DNA from: Bradyrhizobium sp. KBS0727
GTDB lineage: Bacteria; Pseudomonadota; Alphaproteobacteria; Rhizobiales; Xanthobacteraceae
Length of the DNA stretch: 64,000 nt
Reading direction: 5' to 3'
Assembly (NCBI RefSeq): GCF_005937885.2
Contig: NZ_CP042176.1
Location: 3,777,501 to 3,841,500, forward strand
Positions 45,401 through 50,916 of this stretch are shown one piece after another. A program made the translations under genes and the position numbers. Numbering within the stretch: the stretch's first letter is position 1; every line of letters starts with the position of its first letter. The notes beneath the pieces were generated by a model. The model saw only the letters and a program-made list of their open reading frames with translations, was not told the origin of the DNA and ran no database searches.

Positions 45401-46141
45401 GTTGCCAACGTCGAAAATGTCAGCGCATCCGACTGGACCGGGGCAGCTTCCAACGACACGCTGACCTTGCTCGGCAACGTCAATGGCGGTTTGACCGTCA
45501 ATCTTCAGCAGGGATCCAATACCCTCAACCTTGCGGCGGGCAGCAACACGTTCGACAATCTCTGGAACATCGATCACGTCAACGGCACGTTGTCGAACGA
45601 TAGCTTGACGATACAAGGCAATGGTACCGGTGCTGCAATCGACCTCGGCAACGGAAACGACACGCTCAATCTCAACGGCGGATCGAACGGACTGGTCGTG
45701 GCCAATGTCGAAACGATCAACGGCAGTGCCAATTTCGACAACATCACGATCAGCAACGCTGTTGCGGGCAGCACGACCATCACGGCGGGTGCGGGCGCCG
45801 ACAACATCATCGCCAGCGCCGGACAGGACAACTTCCGCTTCGTCAGCGTGGCGGATTCCACCATCAACGGCCAAAACGACACGATCGCGAACTTCGACGC
45901 CAGCCAAGACACCTTCACCTTCGCAGGGATCACCGTCGCCAACGGCCAGATCGATTATGTCGGAGCCGGCAGTTTCGAAGGTGCAGGTCACGCGTCGGCG
46001 ACCCTGCAGAATGTCGGACCAGGCAACGACATGCTGAATATCGATATCGACGGCGACGGCGTGATGACCGCAGCCGATATGGTCGTCAATCTCACCAATC
46101 TCACGGGAACGCTGCATAGCTCCAACTTCCTGCTGGCGTAA
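33425..46141 (+). CDS. Giant VCBS/cadherin/RTX repeat protein (4238 aa), type I secreted
   Basis: One uninterrupted frame of 4238 residues, a Ca-binding surface or secreted repeat protein. No Sec signal; the end is a serralysin-type RTX C-terminal domain (FRFVSVADSTINGQNDTIAN..., ending GTLHSSNFLLA), the usual uncleaved type I secretion signal. Order: nine VCBS repeats (about 5-940); a spacer with a Ca-loop (FADANNNGILDLGE, near 1080) and a helical part to about 1335; RTX GGxGxD block A (about 1339-2010), beta-roll region and an internal serralysin-like C-terminal domain (to about 2553); cadherin-like repeats (about 2556-3050); then RTX block B, beta-roll and final C-terminal domain (3056-4238). 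Likely role: adhesion or biofilm matrix. GGGAG precedes ATG 33425. No T1SS genes are in the window; an N-terminal LapA-type retention module was not recognised. Confidence 0.93.
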   Translation: MANSAAIIGTPTVSDVTEDTNLQVLIAAGVISITDANAGQAAFRTTVNSASGNLGSLTIAANGSYTYSVADSAVQYLGAGDTKIDTFTVTSLDGTTKKISFTIHGVNDAAVIGTPTVHDVTEDATKPFLTASGSISISDVDQGEASFKTSVIPAAGNLGTLTLAANGSYSYSVANSAMQYLGAGDTKIDTFTVTSLDGTTKQISFTIHGVNDAAVIGTPTVHDVIEDATQPFLTAIGTISITDADQGQAAFQTSVISAAGDLGSLTIAANGSYTYSVANSAVQYLGAGDTKIDTFTVTSLDGTTKKVSFTIHGVNDAAVIGTPTVHDVTEDATKPSLTASGSISISDVDQGQASFKTSVISAAGNLGILTLATNGSYSYSVANRAVQYLGAGDTKIDTFTVTSLDGTTKQISFTIHGVNDAAVIGTPTVHDVTEDATQPFLTANGTISISDVDQGQAAFQAAVVSAVGNLGTLTLAANGSYSYSVANSLTQYLGATDTKTDTFTIASVDGTTKQVTFTIHGVNDAAVIGTPTVHDVTADPSLVTLTATGSISITDVDQGQASFKTSVISAAGNLGQLTLASNGSYSYTVAESAAAQLGTGGTKVDTFTVTSFDGTTKQVTFTIHGPGTTNHPATIGDPTVHDVTEDTSIDSSGNLAAVGSISISDPDAGQAAFQTTTTATAGNLGALALASNGNYTYTVANSAVQYLGTSDTKVDTFTVTSVDGTTKLISFTIHGTNDAAVITGTSTANLTETNAVLTASGALSATDVDSPNTFVAQTNIAGSNNYGHFSIGADGAWTYSTDTAHDAFVGGITYTDSLTVTTADGTPQVITVNILGTNDAAVIGQPSLADVTEDVSVDSSGNLTASGSISISDVDSAATFQAGATGAAGNLGALAFAANGTYTYTLADSLTQYLGANDTKTDTFAVTATDGTTKQVSFNIHGAQDAPTLTVGTSASGMDNANISLTVSAGLIDTSNALTIAIQNVPSGFTLNHGTVSDDGSTWLLTKADLTGLALQPVGGIAKPGNFSLHIVASSGDGTHTASTSADIAVTVTANPNEFNGLALDGYIAGATVFADANNNGILDLGEAHTTTNADGSFTLNGGSGPLVMFGGTDISTNLSFNGVLKAPEGSTVVTPLTTLIVAITTADHTVSSADAAIQVSAAFGLDPTKDLTTFDPVSAAVSGGTDAAAASAILSAGIQVQSTVAQVSAVGGSAASVFTAIANTVTTSASSSTTVDLSASSTVHDIVSNSGVSADAASAVEAVVSAANGSIQSAGADVTALAQAAVVAQGAATTQLANTDFTDTAQVAALQQNYVTDLGTQVSNAVVGVTGLALVGTLGADVLTGGAGNDAIDGLDGNDTISGGGGNDQLYGGIGNDTLTGGAGDDRIDGGAGFDRASYADAAAGVTIDLTAGTVHGTAANDVANVGNDTLVSIEAVTGSAFADSYNAAGFTGSTGLPGRPVGFNEFEGGGGDDTIIGMVNASGEILTRISYVSAAAAVTVDIAAGTAHGTAAGDAANVGNDTFTNVNAIVGSAYDDTLLGSNNPNGTYEQFDGRAGNDLIDGRGGYDFATYNNDPNTTSGITVHLAAGTVTGDATVGTDTLRSVEAVRGTNFADVYDATGFSATSTNAGSFNTFNNFDGQGGNDTIIGNGNTRIQYSNSAAAVTVDIAAGTAHGTAAGDVAQVGTDTFSGVNAVMGSMFDDTLLGSNGNENFMGLAGNDYIDGRGGFDVVQYSNLTYTTGAISVDMASGTVTGDASIGTDTLRSIEGVQGTIFNDTYVATNFGATGFLNTSTNNVGNNGTFNQFEGLAGNDSITGNGNTRIIYSSAAGGVTINLQAGTASGDASVGTDTYVGVNSATGSNFNDTYNAAGFTGITSAGSFGTFNLFEGLGGNDTITGNGSTRIAYSQAAAGVTVDLSGATGTAHGTAAGDVANVGIDTIIGGVNSVLGSNFADLIIGGSAAETLFGGAGNDTINGGGGNDNITGGAGNDTIDGGAGTDVAVFGGPRSAYTISGTGTVTVTDTRTATASLTPDGTDTLTNVEVLQFSDQLVLGASGSAANPVDVSGMFFSAGPLTGTSGDDYLTIGFSMFNRAIDLGAGNNTVTIGVGGGNLNLTNVQHLVGSGNDDFVSLVHNVNGLTIDLGGGGNDNVNLANGVNSVSVTNVENLGASDFSGPASNDTLTILNNVSGINVNLGQGINTLNLAAGTNSFANIYNVDTIHGSSTDDTLTDTSVGFGSPNNDMVVDLGDGNDTLTLSANYASFTLLNTEHLVGNAQDNYFVLNSDVSGLAVDLGAGNDTVNLASGTNSVSVTNVEYIDTQDGIISNPASNDVLTLLNDVSGLTVNLQQGSNTLNLAAGTNSLTTYNVQTINGSASDDSLTLQNSNYNVSIDLGAGNDTLTLADGFNNVTVKNIENVIGGNGNDNINIADLSGTVTVTGGLGNDFISLGGSQDNVRFTKVADSAAGGGADTVANFDVANDAFVFDHVGGLATAIHFVSSGTLDGTAANPQSEAILNGNLLQIDVNGDGQIGAGDMEVYINGINGTLTDANFVTVGVDHRPTDIQLSAATVAENSSNGLVVGTLSATDPDVGDTATFSLTDSAGGRFAISGSNLVVNGPIDYETTQSLQVTVRVTDSGGLSYDKIFTIGVIDVNEAPTAVVLSNQLTSTPENGGDVKVADIAITDDALGTNTLSLSGADAAFFSIVTGINGPELHFNGGANFEAKAAYDVTVNANDTTASNHAAPDASQSFHLTIADLNEAPTITSGTAASVAENAPTNTVVYQAVASDPDTTAPNNTITWSLTGADAAAFNINASGSVTLNSPANYEAKNSYSINVIATDGGALFDSKAVTVSIIDVNEAPTAVVLSGQVTSTTENGGDIKVADIAVTDDALGSNVLSLSGADAAAFSIVTGAGGAELHFNGGANFEAKTSYDVTVNVNDVTASNHVAPDASQNFHLAITNVNEAPTDILLSANAIGQSTANGTVIGVLSAVDPDAGDTATFSLINDAGGQFTLSGNNLVVAGSLTAGAQQIVVRDTDSGGLTFDKTLTINVSTGATIVGDAGNNILVGTAGDDLIQGLGGNDKLQGMAGNDTLDGGQGFDRAIYTDATSGITVNLAAGTVTGGSGSDTLVNVEGIVGSDFADTINTAGFTGDSGIAGNPLGLNEIEGRGGNDTITSDVNSQGALLTRVSYVSAAAAVTVDLAAGTAQGTAAGDVAQVGTDTLVGSGFSTVIGSAYDDTLLGTNNAAGTVEIFDGRGGNDTLNGRGGFDRADYALDPATISGITVNMAAGTVVGDRQTLGDTTIGSDTLISIESVRGTNFADSYTASGFNGTSGANQGSNGSFNEFNGMGGNDTIIGNGNTRLSFVNATGAVTVDLAAGTDSGDASTGNDTFSGVNAIQASMYNDTLLGAATNDTIAGLGGNDFIDGRGGFDLATYNNIYFSTGPVTVNMGAGTATGDASIGSDTLRSIEAIQGTNFNDVYNASTFGTAGAFNIGNNGTFNQFEGLGGNDTITGNGNTRVIYSNATGGVTINMQAGTATGDASVGTDTFTGVNSATGSSFADTYNAAGFVGGFNLFEGLAGNDTITGNGNTRIAYTQAAAAVTVDLSGATGTAHGTAGGDVAAVGTDTITGGVNSVQGSNFNDTLIGGAGNELFFGGGGNDSISTGGGNDQITGQAGNDTIDGGAGTDIAFYTGPMSAYTITTPGAGQTQVADSVSTRDGTDILTNVEVLQFSDAAMLLSSGGAGSPIDISAFNLNFNTPLTGTGNDDYLMVGGNIFGHQIDLGAGNDTVILANAGGYTLNLLHVENLIGSSGDDFVSLVNDAAGLVVDLGAGTNDNLNLANGANTLSVTNVENVNSSDFSGAASNDTLTLSNDVSGLSVNLQQGDNTLNLAAGINSFTSIFNVQHINGTASDDTLTIGTGLFEPGNNPIVDLGAGNNTLNFGGGTLTILNVQHLIGDGSNNFITFNNDVSGVAVDLGGGADQLNLANGTNSLSVANVENVSASDWTGAASNDTLTLLGNVNGGLTVNLQQGSNTLNLAAGSNTFDNLWNIDHVNGTLSNDSLTIQGNGTGAAIDLGNGNDTLNLNGGSNGLVVANVETINGSANFDNITISNAVAGSTTITAGAGADNIIASAGQDNFRFVSVADSTINGQNDTIANFDASQDTFTFAGITVANGQIDYVGAGSFEGAGHASATLQNVGPGNDMLNIDIDGDGVMTAADMVVNLTNLTGTLHSSNFLLA
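33749..35308 (+). repeat. 312-nt tandem VCBS repeat array
   Basis: Five consecutive units begin at 33749, 34061, 34373, 34685 and 34997, exactly 312 nt (104 codons) apart, each opening with AAVIGTPTVHDV. Units 1 and 3 of the protein share one nucleotide version and units 2 and 4 another, so the array looks like a duplicated 624-nt pair. A first unit starts near 33437, and three more diverged units follow to about 36250. Confidence 0.9.
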
Positions 46142-46378
46142 GCCAGCTTGATGCCAGGAGAGCCGCGCCAGCCAGGGCGCGCCTCTCGCGCATTTGCGGT
46201 GCGCGCGGCGGCGGCCGGCGAACCTGCCGCGGCACGGCCGCGAGCGGTTCGCGCGCTGCCGCTGACCGCATGACTCTCACCTCCTTGACAATCCGAACGA
46301 TGTTTGTCGTGTTCGTCCCGACTCCGTGAAAGGCAAACTGTCTGGTTTGGCTTCAGAAGCTATTCTTGAGGTGTTGAA
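46142..46378. other. Intergenic region after the adhesin gene
   Basis: 237 bp of very GC-rich DNA with several weak hairpins (for example CGGCA...TGCCG with inner CGCGA/TCGCG near 46226-46260). Probably holds the adhesin terminator and the promoter of the deacetylase-like gene; no clean U-tract was seen. Confidence 0.4.
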
Positions 46379-47404
46379 GTGAAGGCGGTCTATACCGAAC
46401 GGCATCGAAGCCATGATCCGCAGTTCTTTCTGGTGCGCGGCGTTATCAGGCGCACCACCGAACAGCCCGAGCGCGCCGACCGGCTGCTGAAGGGTCTTGC
46501 GGCCGGATCGCACGACATCATCGAACCGACCGCGTTCGGTAAGGGACCGCGGGCGAGGGTGCATAGCGCCGAATATCTCCGCTTTCTGGCGGAAGCCTGG
46601 GACCAATGGTTGGCACTTGGCGATGCCGGTCCGGAGATGATTGCCAATATCCATCCGGTGCGCCAGGCCGCGACCTATCCGACCAGCATCGTCGGCAAGC
46701 TCGGCTGGCACACGGCCGACACGGCCTGCCCGATCGGCCCGGGCACCTGGACCAGCGCCTGCGCGGCCACCGATGTCGCGGTCACCGCGGCACAGCTCGT
46801 GCTGGACGGCGAAGATGCCAGCTACGCGCTGTGCCGTCCGCCCGGCCATCACGCCTATGCCGACATGGCCGGCGGCTTCTGCTTCCTCAACAACACGGCG
46901 ATTGCCGCAGCACACCTGCGGCTCGGGCACGAGCGCGTGGCAATCCTCGATGTCGACGTCCATCACGGCAATGGCACGCAGGGCATTTTCTATGCGAGAC
47001 CCGACGTGCTGACGGTTTCCATCCATGCCGAGCCGGCGCATTTCTATCCGTTCGTGTGGGGTTACGCGCATGAACGGGGCGAGGGCGCCGGCCTCGGCGC
47101 CAATTTCAATATCCCGCTGCCGATCGGGACTGGCGACGACACCTATCTGACGGCGCTGGCGGACGCGAAGAAGACCATCGATGCGTTCGCGCCCGGCGCG
47201 CTGGTCGTGGCCCTCGGTCTCGACGCATCCGAACATGATCCGCTCAAGGGTCTTTCGATCACCACCAACGGTTTCAGCCAGATCGGCGCCGCCATCGCGC
47301 GGATCGGCCTGCCGACCGTCCTCGTTCAGGAGGGCGGCTATCTCTCCGATGTCCTTGGCGACAACCTCACGGCGTTCCTGGGTGGCTTCGAGGGAAAGAG
47401 GTAG
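46379..47404 (+). CDS. Histone-deacetylase-family / acetylpolyamine amidohydrolase
   Basis: 341-residue zinc amidohydrolase of the class II histone deacetylase fold. Catalytic motifs: RPPGHHAYADMAGGFCFLNN (His-His pair near 157), DVDVHHGNGTQGIFY (zinc ligands Asp and His near 192-196) and GLDASEHDPL (third zinc Asp). Start is GTG 46379 with GAGG seven bases ahead. Bacterial members remove acetyl groups from acetylpolyamines or other acylated amines. It is alone on its strand after the adhesin; substrate not shown. A polyamine link is tempting since a spermidine-synthase-like gene lies at 57-59 kb, but the two are far apart. Confidence 0.92.
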   Translation: MKAVYTERHRSHDPQFFLVRGVIRRTTEQPERADRLLKGLAAGSHDIIEPTAFGKGPRARVHSAEYLRFLAEAWDQWLALGDAGPEMIANIHPVRQAATYPTSIVGKLGWHTADTACPIGPGTWTSACAATDVAVTAAQLVLDGEDASYALCRPPGHHAYADMAGGFCFLNNTAIAAAHLRLGHERVAILDVDVHHGNGTQGIFYARPDVLTVSIHAEPAHFYPFVWGYAHERGEGAGLGANFNIPLPIGTGDDTYLTALADAKKTIDAFAPGALVVALGLDASEHDPLKGLSITTNGFSQIGAAIARIGLPTVLVQEGGYLSDVLGDNLTAFLGGFEGKR

Positions 47405-47431
47405 GCGAGCACATTCCGTCATTGCGAGTCT

Positions 47432-47507
47432 GTAGCCCGGATGAGCGAAGCGATATCCGGGGCGGTGTTAGAGTGGTCCCGGATTTCGCTACGCTCATCC
47501 GGGCTAC
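47432..47507. repeat. REP-like palindrome (GTAGCCCGGATGAGCG type)
   Basis: GTAGCCCGGATGAGCGAAGC at the left and its imperfect inverse GCTACGCTCATCCGGGCTAC at the right flank a short centre. Located after the deacetylase-family gene. From memory this is one of the common dispersed intergenic palindromes in Bradyrhizobium and other Proteobacteria. Confidence 0.75.
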
Positions 47508-47530
47508 GAAATTGAATACGGTTTCGCATT

Positions 47531-47558
47531 CTCGCGGCGCGATGCGCCCGAAGTTTTG
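47531..47558 (+). repeat. 28-nt repeat core shared with the 55.4-kb region
   Basis: CTCGCGGCGCGATGCGCCCG followed by AAGTTTTG; matches 55391-55418 with two mismatches, in the same orientation. Looks like the fragment of a dispersed element inserted next to the REP palindrome. Confidence 0.7.
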
Positions 47559-47642
47559 TGCTTGTAGCCATCTTGTAGAACTGGCGTTCGACCTTGGTTG
47601 GTCCCCTCCGGAACTTTTGGTTCCATCGGGCGTTCTCGTGCC

Positions 47643-48872
47643 ATGTCGAAATTCCCTGTTGGAATCATCATTCTGGGAGTGTCCTGCCTGTTTCTGGCCA
47701 CCGCGCCGTCGAGCACCGCTCAGGCGAGAGGCCTGCACATTCGGATTGGCGGCGGCCCCATCGGCATTGTGAGATCCGTTGCCTCGCTGGCTTTCCGAGG
47801 CCTGCATGGCCGGCGCGGCGAGCGCGTCAGAATGGCAAACCTCCATGACGAGGCCACCGGCGTGTTGTCGCGCGCCGATTTCACCCGCAGCGCCGACTGG
47901 GTCACGAAGCCGGTGGCGCGGGTGCAGGTCGGAGCCACCGCCGCGCTGGCGGGCTGGCACGGCCGCCGTGGCGCGAGCGGATGGTGGCAGCATGGTGATG
48001 GTGGGTATGGATGGGTGGGTCCGTTGTTCTGGCCGTTCGCCTATTACGACATCTACGACTACACGCTCTGGGGCGACGGCATCGGCTTCTGGGGCTATGG
48101 CTACCGCGATATCTACGCCGCGATATTCACGCCCTATGGCGACGAGGACCTCACCCGCTACATGGTGTCCCCGCGCAGCCGGCGGCATGGCGGGCTCCCT
48201 TCGCTCGCACAAATCTGTGGCGATGACGCAAGCGAGTTTGCCGGTCTGCCGATCAAAGAGATCAGGCAGGCTATCGTACTGAGCGAGGAGCGGAGCGCGG
48301 CGCTAGACGACCTTGCTAACGCGTCAGTCGAGGCCGCCCAGATCATCCGCGCGGCCTGCCCGGCCGAGGTCGCGTTAACGCCGTCTGGCAGACTCGCCGT
48401 GATGCAACAGCGCCTGGAGGTGATGAAATCCGCGATCGCACGTGTAACGACGCCATTCGAGACATTCTACGAGCTGTTGGACGACGACCAGAAGGGGAAG
48501 CTCGCCGAGTTGTCCGGTCAGCGCGCACCATTTGCGCCCAAGGTTCCGGCCACTCAGAGCTGCACGCCGCCCGAGGTGCTACAATGGCCCGGCAGCGAGA
48601 TCGAGGCGAGGCTGCATCTGAACGACTTACAGCGTGAGGGGCTGGACGCGCTTCAGCGGATGAGCGCGCTCGCCAGGAACACGCTGAATTTCAATTGCCG
48701 GCCGGATGAGAACCTCAATCCGCCCGACCGGCTTGCGACAGCCGATACAAGGCTCGACGCCATGCTGGACGCGGTCAAACTGTTGCGGCCGGCCCTCGAC
48801 GATTTCTTGGCAACGCTGAGCGACGAGCAAAAGGCTCAATTCAAGACCATCGGGGCAAAGCGCACGAGCTGA
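47643..48872 (+). CDS. Exported two-domain LTXXQ-like protein
   Basis: 409 residues. Signal peptide (FPVGIIILGVSCLFLATAPSS), a glycine/aromatic-rich middle (GGYGWVGPLFWPFAYYDIYDY, about 120-150), then two successive helical repeats of the LTXXQ/Spy-like type: IVLSEERSAALDDLANAS...LDDDQKGKL and LHLNDLQREGLDALQRMS...LSDEQKAQF, each with a conserved cysteine (AACPAEV, NFNCRPDE). It resembles a common Bradyrhizobium periplasmic protein of unknown function. The start at 47643 gives the clean signal peptide; the frame is open to 47598. A single-repeat relative is at 24267. Confidence 0.82.
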   Translation: MSKFPVGIIILGVSCLFLATAPSSTAQARGLHIRIGGGPIGIVRSVASLAFRGLHGRRGERVRMANLHDEATGVLSRADFTRSADWVTKPVARVQVGATAALAGWHGRRGASGWWQHGDGGYGWVGPLFWPFAYYDIYDYTLWGDGIGFWGYGYRDIYAAIFTPYGDEDLTRYMVSPRSRRHGGLPSLAQICGDDASEFAGLPIKEIRQAIVLSEERSAALDDLANASVEAAQIIRAACPAEVALTPSGRLAVMQQRLEVMKSAIARVTTPFETFYELLDDDQKGKLAELSGQRAPFAPKVPATQSCTPPEVLQWPGSEIEARLHLNDLQREGLDALQRMSALARNTLNFNCRPDENLNPPDRLATADTRLDAMLDAVKLLRPALDDFLATLSDEQKAQFKTIGAKRTS

Positions 48873-48968
48873 CGGATCAGCCGGCCGGGGACTAGTGGTC
48901 CGATTCCGATATTCACGTCCCGCCCCACAAGGATCGTATGGCAAGAATTGTGCGCCGGCCGATGCGGT

Positions 48969-49115
48969 TCACTCCAGAACCTCATATTCGAACGCAATGC
49001 CTTCCGGGTCGTTTTGCTCGAGCCATGTCTCGGCGGCGTCCTCGCTCGCGAAGACTTTCAGATGATCCTTGTCGCCAACCTGCTTTCTGGTGTCGACGTA
49101 GACCCAAACTGTCAT
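48969..49115 (-). CDS. Conserved 48-aa small protein
   Basis: Very short gene of 48 codons: starts MTVWVYVDTRKQVGD, contains HLKVFASEDAAETWLEQND and ends with FEYEVLE and TGA. GGAG lies nine bases before ATG 49115. Composition and the beta-alpha-beta-like pattern (VWVYVD ... KVFASEDAAETWL ... AFEYEVLE) suggest a folded cytosolic domain. From memory, near-identical small proteins are encoded widely in Bradyrhizobium. Function unknown. Confidence 0.8.
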   Translation of the reverse strand: MTVWVYVDTRKQVGDKDHLKVFASEDAAETWLEQNDPEGIAFEYEVLE

Positions 49116-49200
49116 TGTCTTTGCTCCAAAAGTGTCAGACGCTTACGAGCTGATAACCGCTGCCCTTGCAATCCGAGCATTCATCCCGGGCGGAAGGTGG

Positions 49201-49443
49201 TCAATTTCTATCTGAACGCAAAAAGAGTGGCAGGTCGTCGGCCTCTTCATTGGCCGGAAAGCCCGTATCGGGTTCGGGGATTTTGTATGTCTTACGTTCC
49301 AGGCGCGCCCATTGCGTCGCCTGGCGATAGTCACGGCAGCGGAGAATCATTTCCTGGTCCCGAACGACAACCACGACGTCACAGATCGGAGAATCCGGAT
49401 AACTCCGGATCGTAACTGCCGGCGGAGCCCATTTGCCGGTCAT
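49201..49443 (-). CDS. Hypothetical small protein (80 aa)
   Basis: 80 residues, family not named. Start MTGKWAPPAVTIRSYPDSPI, middle CDVVVVVRDQEMILRCRDY, then QATQWARLERKTYKI and a charged tail (NEEADDLPLFLRSDRN). The strand-rich start with a conserved-looking ICDVVVVVRDQE and the helix QATQWARLE suggest a small alpha/beta fold. Its ribosome site is weak. Neighbouring small genes and coding-like composition support it. Confidence 0.6.
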   Translation of the reverse strand: MTGKWAPPAVTIRSYPDSPICDVVVVVRDQEMILRCRDYRQATQWARLERKTYKIPEPDTGFPANEEADDLPLFLRSDRN

Positions 49444-49788
49444 CGCAACATCTTTCTTTGCCCGAAAGCATTTCCCGGCTGGATGAGACGGGGCTGTAAC
49501 GGCCGGGCGGCTTCACGGAGCGCGGTCCCTGAGTTATCGACTCAAACTAGCCTGAGAAGATTCGTTCCACCCGCCAGGGCGCAATTTGCCTAGAGTTTTG
49601 TCGGCTGCTGGTCTCAGGAGGCGTTGGCGTTGGGCACACCATGCCACCCGGCGTCATCTGGGTGCATCCGGACGAGGAGCGGTGAGGCGCTGGTTCACGC
49701 CGGCGGGTTTTTTTTGGGGCGGTATCGCAACCAAATAGGTTTGCGAAGGTTCGTGATTCGGAGGTGACGATTTATAGGAGGCGCATCC
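49444..49788. other. Intergenic region with a remnant-like open stretch
   Basis: 345 bp. From about 49551 to 49684 a plus-strand frame is open without a good start and ends VGHTMPPGVIWVHPDEER, stop at 49682-49684, directly before an intrinsic terminator, which suggests the tail of a lost gene. The rest holds the promoter of the next gene. Confidence 0.4.
49688..49715 (+). terminator. Intrinsic terminator
   Basis: CGCTGG (49688-49693) pairs with CCGGCG (49700-49705), one G-U, around TTCACG, followed by GG and T8 (49708-49715). A textbook rho-independent shape on the plus strand, although no intact plus-strand gene lies just upstream. Confidence 0.7.
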
Positions 49789-50199
49789 ATGTGCGATTAT
49801 AGCTTACATGCGGTTGCGACACGTCCCGCTGAGGTCGCGGAAACGTTGGTTTCGACCAACTTTTCTACAGGGACTCACGGCTTTGCGAGCCCTGACGATC
49901 CGAAAGTCGCGGTCTGCCTTCGTCCCGGGACCGAGATCGCATTCGAGAATGAGGTTGAAACTGGCGGCATGATGTTTCGCAAGAGCGTCGGCGATCGATT
50001 GGCGCGGTTTCGCCAAATAGCCCTCGACAAGCCATACCGACATCATGACGCGCTAGAATTCTCAAACGGTGCAATCGTTCTAGTCACCGACCTCACTGTC
50101 GGGCAAAGGGCTACGGTACTACAATTGCCTGCAAGCCCGATCGAGGAGAAGCCTCAGGTGCCCCAACCTGCAGCTCGGTATGAGACCGCCGACGTGTGA
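49789..50199 (+). CDS. Hypothetical protein (136 aa)
   Basis: 136 residues with a strong ribosome site (TAGGAGGCG before ATG 49789). Begins MCDYSLHAVATRPAEVAETL and continues with VSTNFSTGTHGFASPDDPK and VAVCLRPGTEIAFENEVE, then a helical and strand section (RFRQIALDKPYRHHDALEF) and a Pro-rich tail. No signal or membrane helix. From memory, this is a family repeatedly found in Bradyrhizobium; no function known. It is convergent with the small gene at 50253. Confidence 0.78.
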   Translation: MCDYSLHAVATRPAEVAETLVSTNFSTGTHGFASPDDPKVAVCLRPGTEIAFENEVETGGMMFRKSVGDRLARFRQIALDKPYRHHDALEFSNGAIVLVTDLTVGQRATVLQLPASPIEEKPQVPQPAARYETADV

Positions 50200-50222
50200 T
50201 GGGCCTTTCGCCGCCGACTGAG

Positions 50223-50246
50223 ACCCCGCCGGATCGGCGGCGGGGT
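50223..50246. terminator. Bidirectional hairpin between convergent small genes
   Basis: ACCCCGCCG (50223-50231) pairs with CGGCGGGGT (50238-50246) around GATCGG. It sits between the stops of the plus gene ending 50199 and the minus gene ending 50253. Very stable but without a U-tract. Confidence 0.6.
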
Positions 50247-50252
50247 GGTCAG

Positions 50253-50435
50253 TCATTCGGCATCCCTAGCTGGGCAGGCGATGAATCGATATCGAGGAAC
50301 CCAACCGGAGTTCCAATTCTCGATAGTTTCACCGCACACGGCGCATTCAAAGCTGCTGATCTCGCGTGCCTCTGCAATGTGTTCGCTGCGGTCATAAACC
50401 GCGCCGCACTTACAAGTTCGATGGGTACCGATCAT
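50253..50435 (-). CDS. Small zinc-ribbon-like protein (60 aa)
   Basis: 60 residues with four cysteines in two pairs, CKCG (RTCKCGAVYDR) and CAVCG (FECAVCGETIENWNS), the spacing of a zinc ribbon, plus a C-terminal CP. The tail WVPRYRFIACPARDAE is basic and aromatic. Probably a small metal-binding cytosolic protein. Start ATG 50435 has no strong ribosome site. Function unknown. Confidence 0.6.
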   Translation of the reverse strand: MIGTHRTCKCGAVYDRSEHIAEAREISSFECAVCGETIENWNSGWVPRYRFIACPARDAE

Positions 50436-50658
50436 CGGACATCATCCCCGCCACATTCAAACTGAAATGGCCCCAGCGCGGACGTCACTGAGGCCGCTTG
50501 GGTCGGAACTCCCGACTGGGGAGGGGGCTCCCGGGGTGGTCTGCCAGCCGAGGTTCTTGCACTCGGGTGAGTTAGGTCAACTTGCTAAGTCACGAATGGT
50601 TCCAACAATCCCGATGATTCTCTCTTGAACCTTGGCCAGTACCGAAAGGGGATGGATT

Positions 50659-50817
50659 CTAAGTGTCGCAGAAAGCGCTCCAGAGGCCGATCACTATGGG
50701 GATGAGAGCGACGCAAATCCAAAAAGCGGGTGCGCTGGAACTTAGGCCGGCAATAAGGATCCAAACACCGAAGCCGGCGATTAAGGCTGAGATCGCATAG
50801 GCGGCAGCTTTGTCCAT
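50659..50817 (-). CDS. Small two-helix membrane protein (52 aa)
   Basis: 52 residues from ATG 50817 (an upstream ATG at 50850 gives 63). Two hydrophobic helices, AYAISALIAGFGVWILIAG and FWICVALIPIVIGLWSAF, joined by a short turn (LSSSAPA). The pattern is clearly that of a small inner-membrane protein, but the ribosome site is weak and no family is recognised. Confidence 0.5.
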   Translation of the reverse strand: MDKAAAYAISALIAGFGVWILIAGLSSSAPAFWICVALIPIVIGLWSAFCDT

Positions 50818-50916
50818 GTTCGATCCAGCGAAACTGAGATCGATTGCCACTGCAACTACTTGCTACGGGCCAAAACGTTCCAATCTCGCCGCGATCGGCA
50901 AACGCCTGCACGAGCT

